From NCBI GenBank assembly GCA_026874595.1, contig CM049316.1:29061339-29125338 (forward strand): a DNA stretch of 64,000 nt, given 5' to 3'. The translations under genes were made by a program, and so were the position numbers. Shown piece after piece: positions 9,941-22,549 of this stretch; position 1 is the first letter of the stretch, and the number at the start of each line of letters is the position of its first letter. Origin of the DNA: Sipunculus nudus. Lineage: Eukaryota; Annelida; Sipuncula; Golfingiida; Sipunculidae. The notes under the pieces are model-generated. The model ran no database searches and was not told the origin of the DNA. It saw only the letters and a list, made by a program, of their open reading frames with translations.

Positions 9941-11220
9941 AGCTCAGCTAACTATAAGTCATCTGAGCTATAGTCGTGGTCCTTTGTCCGTCGGCTGTCG
10001 GTGCGTCCGTCCGTCGATTAAACTGGCACGTTTTGAAACCGTTGGACCTACGAATCTGAAATTCGGCATACCTTTAGATGTCCCCAAAATCTCCTACTAT
10101 ACCGAAAATTGGGTCACTAGGGCTTCGTTCCTTTGATTTATTAAAGGAAAACCTCCGTTTTCCATTAAAAACCCATTGTTACACTTAAAGACTGCCTTAT
10201 ATCAAAACACTGACCTGATATTGACCATTTTTAATATATTAATTCCTCTATATATTTCTTATGTACATATGAGAAATTAGTTTTATATTTTTAAATTCTT
10301 GAAGTAATTGGCCCAAATATAATGCACTTTGTAAAAATTCAGGAAATATATTTACTCCCTTAACTTGAGAATTGCTGAAGCTAGAGACTTTCTTTCAGCT
10401 ATATAACTATATTTAGTTAAGATTCAATTGTATACCCAAAATTAGATCTGAATTTTTTAAATTTTATAAGTTATTAGCATAAATATAAAATCAGTACCTT
10501 AATTTATCCCATATTTGACCATGGCACATTTTATGCCTGTAACTGCTGTAGATTTAATTTTCACAGCATGTTACCATAAGCATTTTATCTCTAAACATCT
10601 GAAATTTGAAACCAGTTAATCAAAAACTGTTGATTTTATTTCAGTTTTCAAGCACCATGTAAAGTATTGTTTAGATCAAGCAAGTGTTATGCAGTTTGCT
10701 AGAGCTCAGCTCCCCAGCTCCCCAGCTCCCCAGGCCAGCTCTCAGCTCCCAAAATTGGCATACAGTTAGAAGTCCCCAAAAAAACCCTACCATACCAAAA
10801 GTTTGGTCACTAGAATTTCATTCCTTTGAGATGTTAAGAAAAAAACTTTAATTTTCAATTAAAAACCCATTGTTACACTTCAAGACTGCCTAATATCAAA
10901 ACCACTGATCTGACTGTGATCATATAAAATATACATGTTCTTCTATTTATACTGTATCCACATGCCAGAAATGATGTGAGTATTGCAAAATTGTTTTAAG
11001 TTATGGGCCCGAATATAATGCACTTTGTAAACAAGAAATATATTTACTCCCTTAATATGAAAATTGCTGAAGCTTGAGATTTTTTTTTGTAAGGGATATA
11101 ACATTATTTTATCAAGATTCAATTGTATACCCAAATGTAGTTCTGAATTTTTCAATGTTTATAAGTTATAAGCATAAATATAGAATCAGTACCTTAAATT
11201 TTGCCTAAATTTGATCATCG
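9941..11220. repeat. Dispersed repeat with two tandem diverged copies
   Basis: The block begins with an imperfect palindrome (AGCTCAGCTAACTATAAGTC ... CTGAGCTATAG) and GTCCGTCCGTC. It then holds two diverged copies of about 690 bases, roughly 10030-10720 and 10730-11220. Both contain CCCATTGTTACACTT, ATAATGCACTTTGTAAA, ATATATTTACTCCCTTAA and ATTCAATTGTATACCCAAA. An inverted fragment of the family is at 13790-14110 and another piece at 58783. I recall such repeats from bivalves; this is memory, not a search. Confidence 0.75.
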
Positions 11221-12880
11221 CATGTTTGTTTCCTGTAAGCACTGTTGATATAATTTTTCATATCATGCAGAAATAAGGAATTCATCTTGTTAGTTTTGAA
11301 AGTTGAAAGAAATTGGCCCAAAACTGTAGCTATTATTAACGTTTTTATGAGACCATGTCAGACCCAGGCTCTTTCCAGCCCCTCTTCAGTCACCTGTATG
11401 TCCTCAAGTTGACCTTTCAGGCCAATTATGCACGCTTGACGCGGGGCATATACTTGCAGCTGGGCAGCTTATTGCTGGCCACAGCTGATCCAGGTGTCCA
11501 ACCCAGCTCTTCTATTAGTTGTTTAGACCAACAGCATAACAGTAAACAATGAATAAATAAATTTTTATAGGTCTGTAATAACAACATTTAAAATAATCAG
11601 TAGAAAAGAAATTTGACAGTTGATGAGTAACACTAACAGGGAATTACCTTGCAGTTACTGATGTTTTATGGATTTTGTATAGATGGATGAAAATGTATTC
11701 CAAGTAACACAAATACTATGGTATTTTTCTTTTCAATTTCAATAATGAAAAAAAAAATAATTAAATTATATTGTTCTATACTAATAGGGATTATATGAAG
11801 GAAATTAATGATTGACAAAGATGCAGTTGATAATATAAATCTAAATTCCCAGGCCATCCAAGTGTTTTAGCTTGTTAATTAATATTTATTTCAAATTTTA
11901 AAAAAAGTTAAAATATGTCAAACTTTTTAAATTTTACTCGGACAAGTTATGATTAAAGATGTCAATATGTTTCACTTATGACATTCAGACAAATGGCTGT
12001 AACAGCTGTCACAAGACTGTGTAAATAATCAAAATTTATATTACTGGTTCCTATATTTCAGTTAATAAATTATAAAATTAAACTTGCCCTTCTCTAGTTT
12101 TCTCCTTGTATAATTTATGGGGTATTCTTATCCTAGGGTTATTTTTTACACATATAATGGTTTTATAGCTGAGATACTTCAAATTTTTTTCTGGTACTTT
12201 TTTTTTAAATAAAAAAATTTGAATAAGATAAAAAATCAGATCTTAGACAAGTTCTCATTATGATTTCTGTAATGTTAATAATAGTCATAAGACTCTTGTT
12301 ATGTCTAGTGTGTAGATTGATGTGAAGGTAGTCCAAAGTGAATATTATAGTTTTATTTTTGAATATAAATAAAATTAATAAAACCAGGTACTTATGATCA
12401 TTATTTAAATTTGTGATATTTGTTTATTCTGGATTCTCAAGAACTTTGTTTGGCTGAAACTGAATGAATACCATACATGGTGCAGTACGTTGCAAATGTA
12501 TTTGAATGCAAATATGAATATGTACTCCATAATTTCATGTATAAGGATAGGAATACAGGTAAAAATGAAAGTGTTTGAATACAAATGCATTCATAAATAT
12601 ATATTATATAATATTATTTTAATAATCATTTATTTTGATAATATTATTTAAAAATCCTTTATGAAAAAAATGATACTGTTATTATTTTTCATTTAAATCA
12701 TATTTGACATTATTTTTGTTATTAATTTTTAATAAATAGTTTAATTTTTCAAATAATTCTGCTGCAATGTAGGTAAAGTTTTATGGCCAAGTCAAAACCT
12801 ATGTGATAAACATTTCCAACTGTTAATAGTATTAATGACATCAATCCTCTTCTCTGTCTCCAAGGATATTATCAAAATCT
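11221..12880. other. AT-rich stretch, nothing firm
   Basis: A 65-codon plus-strand frame at 11355-11552 has no recognisable domain and no splice context. The rest is AT-rich and featureless to my eye. Confidence 0.3.
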
Positions 12881-13789
12881 TACATAATCCTATGCCTACC
12901 TCCTCTTCCAAATCATATTTGTGATCATATATAACAGCTGAGCGCCGTGACCCATGGTCCCTTGTTTTTGATCACCAAAGAGTTGACACGTTGAATGCCG
13001 AACGAACCTTGTCACTTGTATCACACGCCCCGTCCGGGACTTTACTGCCATGATTAAATAAAAGTTAAAAACTTTCATGTGGACGGTCCCGTTTCATTTT
13101 TCCTCCGATCAAGTGAGGTTTTTACGTTTTCCGTGAGCGTGTTATGATCGGGTGTTGTAATAGCCGATGTATTGGGTGTTTCAACTAATAGCCGATGTAT
13201 CGTCCGGCACGTGCCGCTCACGGCTGATCAATTCCTTTGTCAGACCCGGGCCGGGAGAAGCTCGTTTGCTCATCACTGATCCGATTAACCGCGGTACAGG
13301 CGCACCGTGTGATGAGCATCTGAGTCGAGCCATCGATGTACTATCTGTGTACATATTTTCTCGTCTTTCTTGCGCTCAGCACATGGAGATATTAATAACC
13401 ATGATTTTCTAAAATTTTCTTTGTCTTTCCACGAATTCAAACACCCCACGATATGCGTTTTGTACAAAAACCACGAATTTTTAAGCCAACGATATTATCT
13501 GAATCTACAGTATTCAATTTTCATTTTAATTACTGTTGATTCAGAATTGTTCGCTTGGTTTTTATTTTCGTGAAATTCGTTGGTAGCCATTATCCACGAA
13601 ATTGAAAACCAAACGATCATTACGTTTATTATTTATAGAATTTTTGAAAGTCCATCGACCCTGTGCATTGAGTTATGATATCATGTTGGCCCGCTGTGCG
13701 GCTGTCACTTTCGATGCACCACATTACCTGAATGAAATAACAGGTTTGCAGGTACCCTGTGCAAATTATGTAATATTAACCAAATTTTG
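12881..13789. other. Locally GC-richer stretch, nothing firm
   Basis: GC and CpG rise between about 12930 and 13330, with a short repeated motif ATAGCCGATGTAT (around 13160 and 13190). Overlapping short frames on both strands show no domain. It may be a decayed mobile element. Confidence 0.25.
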
Positions 13790-14110
13790 GTAGATGCATA
13801 AGAATTAATGGAGGCATCTTTTTGCCAAACAGGAACAAAAACAGACAAGTGGTTTTGATATAAGGAAGTGTTGAAGTGTAACAATAGGTTTTTACTAGAA
13901 AACTGAGGGTTTTCCTTATTTTCTCAAAGGAACAAAGTTGCAGTGACCCAGTTTGAAGTTTAGCAGGAGAATTTAGGGACATCTTACGGTAGATCAAATT
14001 TTGAATAGATCGGTCTCAACAATTTCTTAACTTGCCTGGTTAATGGATGTCCAGACAAACAGCTGGACGGATGACGAACAATCACTATAGCTAAGATGAC
14101 TTACCGTATT
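13790..14110 (-). repeat. Inverted fragment of the 9941 repeat family
   Basis: Read on the minus strand it has the same order as the copy at 9941: TAAGTCATCTTAGCTATAG, a GTCCGTC-like stretch, TGGGTCACT, TTCCTTTGAG and CCTATTGTTACACTT. It is a diverged copy without coding content. Confidence 0.7.
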
Positions 14111-14111
14111 G

Positions 14112-14608
14112 GACGTAATAAGCGCCCCGGGCGCTCGAAAAATTGGATTTTTCAAAATATTTTTATACCCTAGTTAACGCTCCCCCCGGGTGTTCTATGT
14201 TGGTTGTACTATGTTCCAGTTGGGTCATGTCTTACGATCCCCTAATATTGACACTTTCGTTTGACATCGATCACGTTCGCGGTGATCCTGAGAAGAAAAA
14301 GAGCCCAAATGATAATTGTGTAAGAGTATGAAATTAATGATAACTACTACAAACTATAAATTCAGTGTACTCATCATTTTAACGCCAACATATTACATAA
14401 GAACGGTATTTGAATATCATATAAACCTACAGTTAATATAAACAAGCCGACCCATATTCGTAGCTGATGCCATCTGCCGCTTTTAAAAGGATAGAAAATC
14501 CCATTAAAGGACACCAAAAAAACCTAAACAAGCAGTCTTATTTTATTATGATTATTATTTAAATATCCCCTTAACCAACGCACTTTTACATGTTTAACCA
14601 TCTTTCAC
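14112..14608. other. No feature recognised
   Basis: AT-rich with a few GC motifs. If the candidate exon at 14609 is real, this would be its upstream region; no TATA box or other promoter element is distinctive. Confidence 0.25.
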
Positions 14609-14673
14609 ATGTCGCAAATGCCTGTCGACGAACTCCGCGAGTCTTTGCTGACCCGTAAAGAGGAAATTAGCAG
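14609..14673 (+). CDS. Possible short first coding exon, product unknown
   Basis: An ATG opens 21 codons plus two bases (MSQMPVDELRESLLTRKEEI...) and is followed by CAG|GTAATT, an acceptable splice donor. Translation through it would stop at once (TAA), as expected at an exon edge. The charged Leu/Glu/Arg/Lys-rich peptide looks like the start of a coiled coil. I found no matching downstream exon and do not recognise the protein. A chance reading frame is a serious alternative. Confidence 0.25.
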
Positions 14674-14819
14674 GTAATTATATTACTTTATCCAATATGT
14701 TTCAAGCGGCCGGTGCTCATAATAGACTTGTCGTGGTCACGAGTTGACATTCCTTTCACCAGTTACATCCATACAACGTCGTGGACGAGTAAACCATAAA
14801 TGTATTACTGTAGTCGCTC

Positions 14820-14965
14820 ATGTAGCAAAATCCTTATCCCGTAGGAATTGAATGCCCAAATTGAGAAAGTACTTGTTTTCACTTCGTTTAGGTGTAAGCT
14901 GATGGAAAAAGTTAGGTAACTAATTTTATCAACCCCCTGACCCCCTAAAAATCCAAGATGGCCGC
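14820..14965 (-). repeat. Inverted copy of the 18720-18860 repeat
   Basis: Shares CCAAGATGGCCGCC, a GTTAGGTAAC-type block, GCCCAAATTGAG and CCGTAGGAATTG in inverted order with 18722-18865 (CAGCCATCTTGG, GTTACCTAAC, CCAATTTGGGC, AATTCCTACAG). Confidence 0.65.
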
Positions 14966-15313
14966 CATCATAATAAAAAAAGCCTAAATATTACATTTAT
15001 ATTGTAACTATCGCATAAAAACGAATAATACTGGATCGGTTTATAATATTTTGAATGTGTACTGGTAATACCAACTACTCCAGGAGCTGTCCAAAGGTTA
15101 GGGAGGGTAGTCAAGGTCAAGGTCAAACTTATTTTCCAACCTTCCATTTTAAGAATAACATTATACATCTTGGGTACCAAACTGTCTTATATTATGTAAT
15201 ATGCTTTTAAACAGTCAACAGTATTGATAATTGTCTTGGCAGAATAATATATCATTGGGACGATATTAAAATACATTACACTAAGATACTGACATATGGT
15301 TTTCGAATGGACC
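14966..15313. other. No feature recognised
   Basis: AT-rich sequence with a short GTCAAGGTCAAGGTCAA direct repeat near 15109. Confidence 0.3.
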
Positions 15314-15769
15314 TTAAAGGTGCCCATTCACCTACCTTTTTGAAAGAGAATTTGTGATTTCTGGTTTCTCTCTGTATATATTAATGATCTAAAGGTAATG
15401 CTGGTTTTGGAAAGTTCTATCAATACCTCCGTGAAGGATGTTTGAACTTATTAATCAACCACATGTTTGTAAACACAGCAATGTTTACAAAAGGGGCAAA
15501 AATGTAACCCGCAAGCTATGTGGCATTTATGCGGGTGCAGAAAGGTTATGTGTTACAAAACGCCATTTGCAAACTCTCGCCTATCTGCAGTTCGATGTCA
15601 TTGTTGCATTTGTTTTATTTTGGCGGCCCCCACATATTATAAACGTTGATTTAAACAAAACAAGCAGCCTGTGTGCGTGATATCAACGTTTTCTGGTCAA
15701 TTTTGCATAAAATCACTAAGGGATTACCTTTAGTTTATAAAGGTCAGATAGGTGATTGGGCCCCTTTAA
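15314..15769. mobile_element. MITE, 456 bp
   Basis: The left end TTAAAGGTGCCCATTCACCT matches the complement of the right end, TTAAAGGGGCCCAATCACCT, ending at 15769 (18 of 20 bases). It has no transposase. Decayed relatives occur at about 25040-25480, 46335-46530 and 47040-47390, sharing the GTGATTTCTGG block and often ACACAGCAATGTTTACAAA-like sequence. A TTAA target site is possible because the ends coincide with TTAA. Confidence 0.8.
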
Positions 15770-16977
15770 AACATGAAATTGATGTACATGTTACATATTT
15801 CACAAATTGCTGATTCTCTGCTGATTTATTGCTTAGTATCACTCGTCAACAGTATTGATGCGAAACAACCATTTTGAAATCAATTTTTGTGGTTAGTAAA
15901 AATGAAAAAAGATTTAAACAGCCTTGTTGATCCTGGTACAGGAACAATCATAGGCATGTTAACTATTCCAGACGCCTGGTACACTACGAGGAGCTTACTG
16001 GTGCACAGGGTCATACTAGTGCGGTCCGTAAAAATAATAAGTGTGTACATGTAAATGTCATCTGGCAAATTCAAATGCATGTACCTTTAAGAACCCCGTA
16101 GCTTAATGTCGGATAATCGGGACCAAGCACCTCAAGATTTGAATACCATTTCCACGGATGATAATATCAGGAATTACTATCAGGTCTGCTTCGATCAGAA
16201 GATGAGCGTGCATAGGAAATGCCACAGCAGCTGGTTATAGGATACGCCTAGAACGTATTCGAAGAATACTGAGATGGGCAGAGAAATAAATATAAGGATA
16301 ACTGTCTCAAATGACTAAATATTTATATATGTAAGTAAAGTCAACATGGATTTATCTTAAACAACGTTGGAATTATGTATTATATGTCAATCCTAAGGAA
16401 TAGCAATGCCTGAAAGACAGTCAGTGCATGGGAACGTCGGAAAAACTTGTTTTTCTGCTACAGTCCTATTATTCAAATTATTTGGTGAAACCGTTGACCA
16501 TTCAACTACGAAGGCCGATGATGCTGTGTAAGAGATTTATTGTTAAATTGGGCAATCTGCGCCGCTCTTCTTAAATTCAAGAAACAATGGAAGATCTCTG
16601 GTGAAGGTTCTTTTCTTAATTTGGAAACACTCTACTGCATGATCATACTCTTTATTACATACCTGTTATATATGTTACTAATATCTTTTGTAATATCGGG
16701 GGATTAAAGACACTGAAATTCAAAAATATGTCGAAATCAATTGTCAATTCATGAATCAAATCACCTGTAATAACAAGCTAGTAATCGCATGATAAAAGCC
16801 TCAAACGTTTTCTCATTCTCATTCATCGGTGAACAGGCGCATCTAAGTCAACCAAGCACAAAATATCTTCACCTAAATTTAATTTTCGTGGTAAAATAAT
16901 TGATGTAGAAGTCTATGGTTACTTTGCAAATTTATTGACTTCTGCAGTCTAGGCAGAGCACATGTAAGAGTAACAGC
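15770..16977. other. No feature recognised
   Basis: AT-rich; small frames on both strands lack domains, splice context or repeat structure. Confidence 0.3.
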
Positions 16978-17600
16978 CGAAGGCCGTGCCTCACTCAAAC
17001 GCGAGTGTAATTTGGGGATCTATACCCTGGTGTTAGACCATGCAAAATGCAATTATGGAAATATTCCCTTCCTAAGTATACAAATATTTAGGTATTATCT
17101 TAATGGTGCAAATCACACATACGTCAATTAATAATTAAATTGCTGGGGAATAAAAATGAAATCTGAAAACAAATATAATCATGAATAAATGGAGAGAATT
17201 AAATAACATGAGATGTTAGCGCTCAACAGGGGGGGCATTTTTCACCACTGGTAACAACTGATGGTTTACATTATTATGGCATTTGCATCCCCTGGTTGAT
17301 ATACACACTCGACAATGATTCCATCTTGAATGGGAAGCTCATGCCCAACGGCCGTTTTTCACTCACAAATGAGTGCGCCTTTCAGGGGATCTTCTGTGGT
17401 ATGGCCCAGCAATGGGGATTATTAGGCACCCAGGACCCGCAGGTGCATTAGTCATTTGGGCTGGGTTAACACCAGGATATGACATGAGAGGAAGCGTGTG
17501 ATACTGTGCTGTCACGTGGTCCGAAACCGGAATGGAAATCTGCAGATGTACATATATGTAGTTAAGTTTGCATTCAAAAATGGAGGCAGCTACCTCCAAA
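16978..17600. repeat. Dispersed repeat, one partial and one fuller copy
   Basis: A partial copy at 16978-17040 (GGCCGT...CACTCAAACGCGAGTG) precedes a fuller one at about 17345-17600. The fuller copy shares GGCACCCAGGACCC-, GCAGGTGCA-, GATGTACATATA- and TACCTCCAAA-type runs with 54480-54725. Confidence 0.65.
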
Positions 17601-18234
17601 AACAAAAATCCATCCGTGGTGTTAGCCTTTATGCCCGGATCTACATGGTTCGTTTTATCAAACAAGTGTACCGTAGAGATATTTGTATTCCTGTAATGTG
17701 CAAACTTTCCTTTAGGAATTATGCGTACTCGTATGCCATTTTACATATGCAGATGTGCCTTCTTTTCTGCTGATCAAAAATGGCTGATTAGTTTTTTGTG
17801 TGCATTATTTGTCCTTTTTTATAGCTTTTGGGGGTACCTTATATTTAACATGTAACAATTAGACCTGTTTTAGCTCATATTCAGATAAACTATATAGAAA
17901 TATAAAATATCAAGACAATGGTTTCTACCGATCCCACTGTTCTACAAGGTACTTGGAAAAGATTAATATAACACGAATATTTCTGTATCAAGACCAATAA
18001 CAAGGCTTTTGAAATCTTGGAATCATCCATATAACCATACAAACTGATTCTAAATGTTTGTTTTGTTGTAATATGGAAGACCATGTAGTACTCCTATGAG
18101 AGAATCAGCAATATAAAAAAGCGACCACCAGCAGTTATTTCCTTTTGATCACCATATCACATATGACAGTGTAGTGCCAAAGATATTTTTATGCTTTGAA
18201 ATATTATACATACATATTTTACATACATTTGACT
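17601..18234. other. No feature recognised
   Basis: AT-rich and without a supported gene. Confidence 0.3.
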
Positions 18235-18865
18235 TTGACCTTGCGTACTCTCTGTGTTTTCCAACAACTCCTGGTTAGTTGCAATAAACGGAACACATTA
18301 AAAAAGTATAAATGGATCGAATTATCTAATATCATTACGTTTAACGCGACAGTTACACTTTTTTATCATTATCTCAATGTTTAGATCGCCATGGCCGCCG
18401 TTTTGGATTCCCTGGGGTCACAGATCTCATAAAAACTCCTTTTTAGTTGCAATCGACAGAACACATTCAAAAACATATAAATCGATCCAATATCATTACA
18501 TTTTAAGCGACAATTACAGTAAAATAGCATTATATCGATGTTAAGACTGCAGTGGTGGCCATCATGGATTCCTTAGGGTCACAGGGTTCATAAAACAATT
18601 ATAACCTGTTTTCATTCATCAGCTTAAGTGCAAATAAATTGAAAGCAAGCACTATCTTATTCAATTCCTGAGAAAACGTAGTTCTGTTAGACGTGCAAGT
18701 ACACTATATCCCCAACACTCAAGATTTCCCATGGGTGAAGGCAGCCATCTTGGATTTTTCGTTGTTAGAGGGATCTGAAAATTTGTTACCTAACATTTTT
18801 CGTTAGTTCATATCCTGTTTATGCTAAATCAGTCATTTTCCCAATTTGGGCATCAAATTCCTACA
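18235..18865. repeat. Tandem repeat copies, about 165-bp period, plus related tail
   Basis: Copies near 18266-18425 and 18430-18600 share CTCCTTTTTAGTTGCAAT-, ACACATT- and CCTTAGGGTCACAG-type runs. The tail (18700-18865) is related in inverted orientation to 14820-14965. No coding content. Confidence 0.6.
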
Positions 18866-19676
18866 GAAATACATCCCCGTCTACACTATATCTGCAAGGG
18901 CCCACTCAAACTAGGAGCGGAATGACCTGAAAAAAGTCTTATCTGCTGCACAAAATAAACAAAAAAGGTCAAAATATGGCTTTAATAAATATCATAAAAC
19001 ACACTACTTCAGTGTGTACTTCGAAACTCCCGTGTATGGGGAGTAACCACAATAAGTGACACGATAATATGCTAGACACGTCTTGTATTCTAGGTAATTA
19101 TCGTAAATACTGCGTTATATGAAGATGAATTTTAGCCGCCAAAATGTCATATACCATTTGGTCTTTCCTTCGCAGTAAATTATCCAGTCTGAACGGTTCA
19201 GAATTTTCGGTTTTTCCTTTCATTATGCGCGACCCTGGTTTGGGGTCGCGCTGCAGAAACTTTCCGTTACGTAGCGTGCATGACTGAGTCGGTGCCCGTC
19301 TCAGTCGTGGTACAGGACAAATAATAGACGAGCGTATTTTCCCCGTGCATTCAGTATGAATTTAATACGCGTATGTAGATTCAAAAATACAAAGATCAAG
19401 TAATTTCTGTTCCCCTCGCGTCGAACGTGACACACAGAAGCCCGCTTGGAATTTGCATTCAGATTGTTGACAATTTATTTCCATAAAGCCTGCCCACGCG
19501 ATTAATGCAGAAACGCCGATCCGAAACTCTGCGAGATCAATTTCATTGCTTGCATTTGGAGAAGAGAAAGATTATCCGCCGACATTTTGAGCGTATTTGT
19601 TTTCATTTTCAGTAAGGTCACCATGTTTAAACATATATTCACTGTCGATCTGTTGACTTGTTAGGCCAGAAAAAAA
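18866..19676. other. No feature recognised
   Basis: Mixed composition; a short imperfect palindrome lies at 19228-19252 (GCGCGACCC ... GGGTCGCGC). No gene can be supported. Confidence 0.3.
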
Positions 19677-19949
19677 GGTATGGTTCTCAGGCACCGCCCG
19701 CGTCAATTTTAACTCCCTGCATCAAACATTTTTATTTTGATTTTCATCTTTCAAGAAGATAAAACAATACAATTTTGATACGATTTTTTTGCTATGTAGT
19801 GCTTTATCCTGTTTAGCAAAAAGCCCTGTTATTTTCATGCTTTTCCCTGAATATATGACATTTTTATCGAAACATACAAAAAGGTAAAAAAAATAAAATA
19901 CCGCCCGCCCACAGTGATTTCTGAATAAAAAGTGCCTAAGAACCATACC
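19677..19949. mobile_element. MITE, 273 bp
   Basis: The 18-base ends GGTATGGTTCTCAGGCAC (19677) and the complement of GTGCCTAAGAACCATACC (ending 19949) differ at one base. AT-rich interior, no transposase. The target duplication is obscured by A and T runs on both sides. Confidence 0.8.
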
Positions 19950-20616
19950 TTTTAATTTTTTGCCTTATGTGACATATCGTATTCCACGCCTTTCTTTCAT
20001 TTCCAAAATATTTACGCACCATTTTATATCCAGGGGATGCCGCACATAAGACGTAACAGCCATTGACCTTATAACTTGCGGGATTGCAAATCATTCCCCT
20101 TGGCTCAAACAACTGTACACGTGAGACTCGGTAACAGCTGAAGTTACCAAGATAAGAGCTTTGTTGATACGGTCAACCAAAAGGACCAAGAGACAATTCA
20201 TTTCTTAGGAACTAGGCAGTCGGACGTCAGCTGTTAATTGATGAAAAACTAACACGGTTTCCATGTGTTAAAAGAATCAAACGTTTATGAAGCCTGGAAG
20301 GTGCTGGCAAGTTTCAACCTCGGGAACTTTTTTTTTTTATAATGACGCAATTTTTTTATTGAACCTGACCAAACTGTGATATTTTGACGTAACACTCGGA
20401 AAAAGTTAGTGAACTTGCGTGACCTATAAGACGCAGTTTCCAACAAAATTAATGCAATCGGCCAGAACGCTGATCTTCCCTTCCATGGACGGTACGGATC
20501 GTTTAGATATATTTAAGACGGAAAGCGACGATGTTAATAGAAAATACGGTATGGACAATTCCATCGTTTAAATGTGGTGCTGTTTGTGAAACTCTGAGTT
20601 ACCTTGATCGTATAAA
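19950..20616. other. No feature recognised
   Basis: AT-rich sequence; no supported gene or repeat. Confidence 0.3.
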
Positions 20617-20692
20617 CGGGACCACGAAAAGTGGTCGTAATTGTGGGGGTTGTCGCAATTGCGGGGTGGTCGCAAGGCGGGGTTCCACTGTA
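20617..20692 (-). mobile_element. Single Tc1/mariner-like terminal repeat
   Basis: Read on the minus strand it starts TACAGTGGAACCCCGCCTTG and continues with repeated GCGACCACC and GCGACAACC motifs. This resembles the TACAGT... ends of pogo/mariner elements. The partner end was not found, so it may be a truncated or solo end. Confidence 0.4.
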
Positions 20693-21480
20693 TTGCCATT
20701 AAATGGCTGGGCCCTCAAGTTCATTAAAAAGTTTTTTTTTTACAGAAGAATATAGTCACTTAACCAGACCTGCTATGGTGACTCCACAAGACATAAAAAG
20801 TTTACATTAAAGGAAAAATTAAAGAAGAGTTGACCAGTTAGTGGCAAGTCAATGAAACTTCACTTTGGATTTTACTTTTAAAATGATGGCATTAAGTTTA
20901 AAAAATAATAAAAACATAATAGAAGTACCTGAAATATTGCTGTCACTTAATTATATGATTAATATTTCATTCAAATGGACTACTTTTAACCTGGTCATAT
21001 ATGGTTATATTCTCAAATCTATTTAAAGTGCAAATATTGAAAAAGGAACCCGTATCTTACACTGCTTTATTTTTCATGAACAACATGACAATACATGCAC
21101 TTCTCCTGCACAGCAGGTAGTACTAAAGCTAGATTAAAAGCAAACTGGTTGTATCAGCCATTTTTCTCTCAGACATTTAATGCATCAAAACCACACATGC
21201 ATAACCATGGCTTAAAGGTATGTCAAGGGGCAAAGTACTATCATGCTTCAGACATCAGATAACAGATAAACATCCCCATGATAACAAGAACAGAGGATAA
21301 TACTACAAAGCGTTTAGTTTAGCATAAAATTTAAGCAGACATACAGGTTAGTTGGATGACTGTCCTCAAGGAGACGGCATACGTCAACACATGCTGAGTT
21401 TCCATTCTCCTAAAAGGTAGGACTAGGACAAGGTCTAGGATCTACTTTTTAAAGTCATTAGACAATCACGGTTGAGGTGA
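20693..21480. other. No feature recognised
   Basis: AT-rich; no gene supported. Confidence 0.3.
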
Positions 21481-21800
21481 TCTTGGATCAGCGCCCCGGT
21501 TGTCTCTTTAGACTATAAATTTTGAGGAGCCCGCAGATGTAATGCCAACCAAGCCAAGCCAGCGGGAGCCGAGAGACCGCCAACGTTTTACCCGCTCCGG
21601 TGACCTAAGGAAAGCCACAACACCAACACCCACAAAGGCAGAAGCAGCATGCATTCCCTCCACCGATCCAAGCAGCAGAGACCCAGCCATGCCAGTCGAG
21701 GGCCGAACCCGAACGTCAAACAACAGAGTTTCAGACGATTGCCATTTTATACTTGCAGTGCTCAGGATGCACTCTCTTTTATTATGCCCTGTAGCTATAG
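21481..21800. other. GC-rich block open on both strands, unidentified
   Basis: Between about 21500 and 21740 both strands stay open (91 codons plus strand from 21542; 71 codons minus strand from 21723). The plus-strand reading is rich in Pro, Thr, Arg and Ser; the minus in Gly, Val and Ser. No domain is recognised. High GC alone lowers stop frequency, so this may be a repeat fragment rather than an exon. Confidence 0.3.
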
Positions 21801-22329
21801 AGCGCAGGGCAAACTAACTGCCTCCTGATTGGCAAATCAGTCTGAGGCATCTCCTGACTGACAGCATCGTGGCACTGCCAATCAGGTGTGTGCCCTGACT
21901 GACTAGAGACGAAACAAGGAGGAAAGATACAAACTTATATACTCCTATACTGCGAGTATCCAAATTACTTGAATTTAAGATCCAAATGAACAATTGCAAA
22001 GAAACAGGATCCCTGAAACGTGGGAAACTACAATATTAATGACTCCACTAGACGTTCTGAATTAAAATACATGTTGATACCACTTAATGTTCTGAGAACA
22101 AAGTTATATCATGCAAAAATTGTATGCAAGGCCTATTGAACCTGAGAACGGACTATGCATGTATTTTGTTAATTAAGGATCCTAGGAAATCAGATTGAAC
22201 CTAGCTGTAAGACTCCCCTGTTTGCTTCAGATTATTATGATACTTTCTTAGAGAATCATCATAAAAACTTAATGTTTGATCTCTTGGATTAATATCACAG
22301 ATTTCCACCTGAGCTGCCTCTTGCCGTTT

Positions 22330-22549
22330 TTCCTTGATTACTGACTTTTTTGTTCTAATGTTTTTTTACGTACTGCCAAACATCTTTGCGCTCACCAATA
22401 AGCACCACTGTGTCTCCTTCATTTAAACAGAGCTGTGTCTGATTGTTCCCAGTGTGATTGTACAATGCTTTCACCTGCGGCCGCTAATTTGGTGGGCTTG
22501 GTATTGTCCTTGTGATAAATCCTGACAAGATATCAATCATAGGATATGT
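22330..22549 (-). pseudogene. SH3-domain pseudogene, BAIAP2/IRSp53-like
   Basis: The minus strand from 22474 encodes VKALYNHTGNN, then LNEGDTVVLIGERKDVWQY, which is the ALYxH...EGDxxxLIGExxDxW pattern of an SH3 domain. The HTG and LIGE features resemble the IRSp53/BAIAP2 group. SH3 domains bind proline-rich ligands. Upstream in the same frame an in-frame TAG interrupts a Pro-rich stretch (RTIPSPPN, stop, RPQ). Just after WQY another stop falls where a GWFP motif should be. A one-base frame change then opens a 40-residue stretch (22201-22326) of unknown relation. With no introns visible and several lesions, a decayed retrocopy or fragment is likeliest. Confidence 0.5.
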
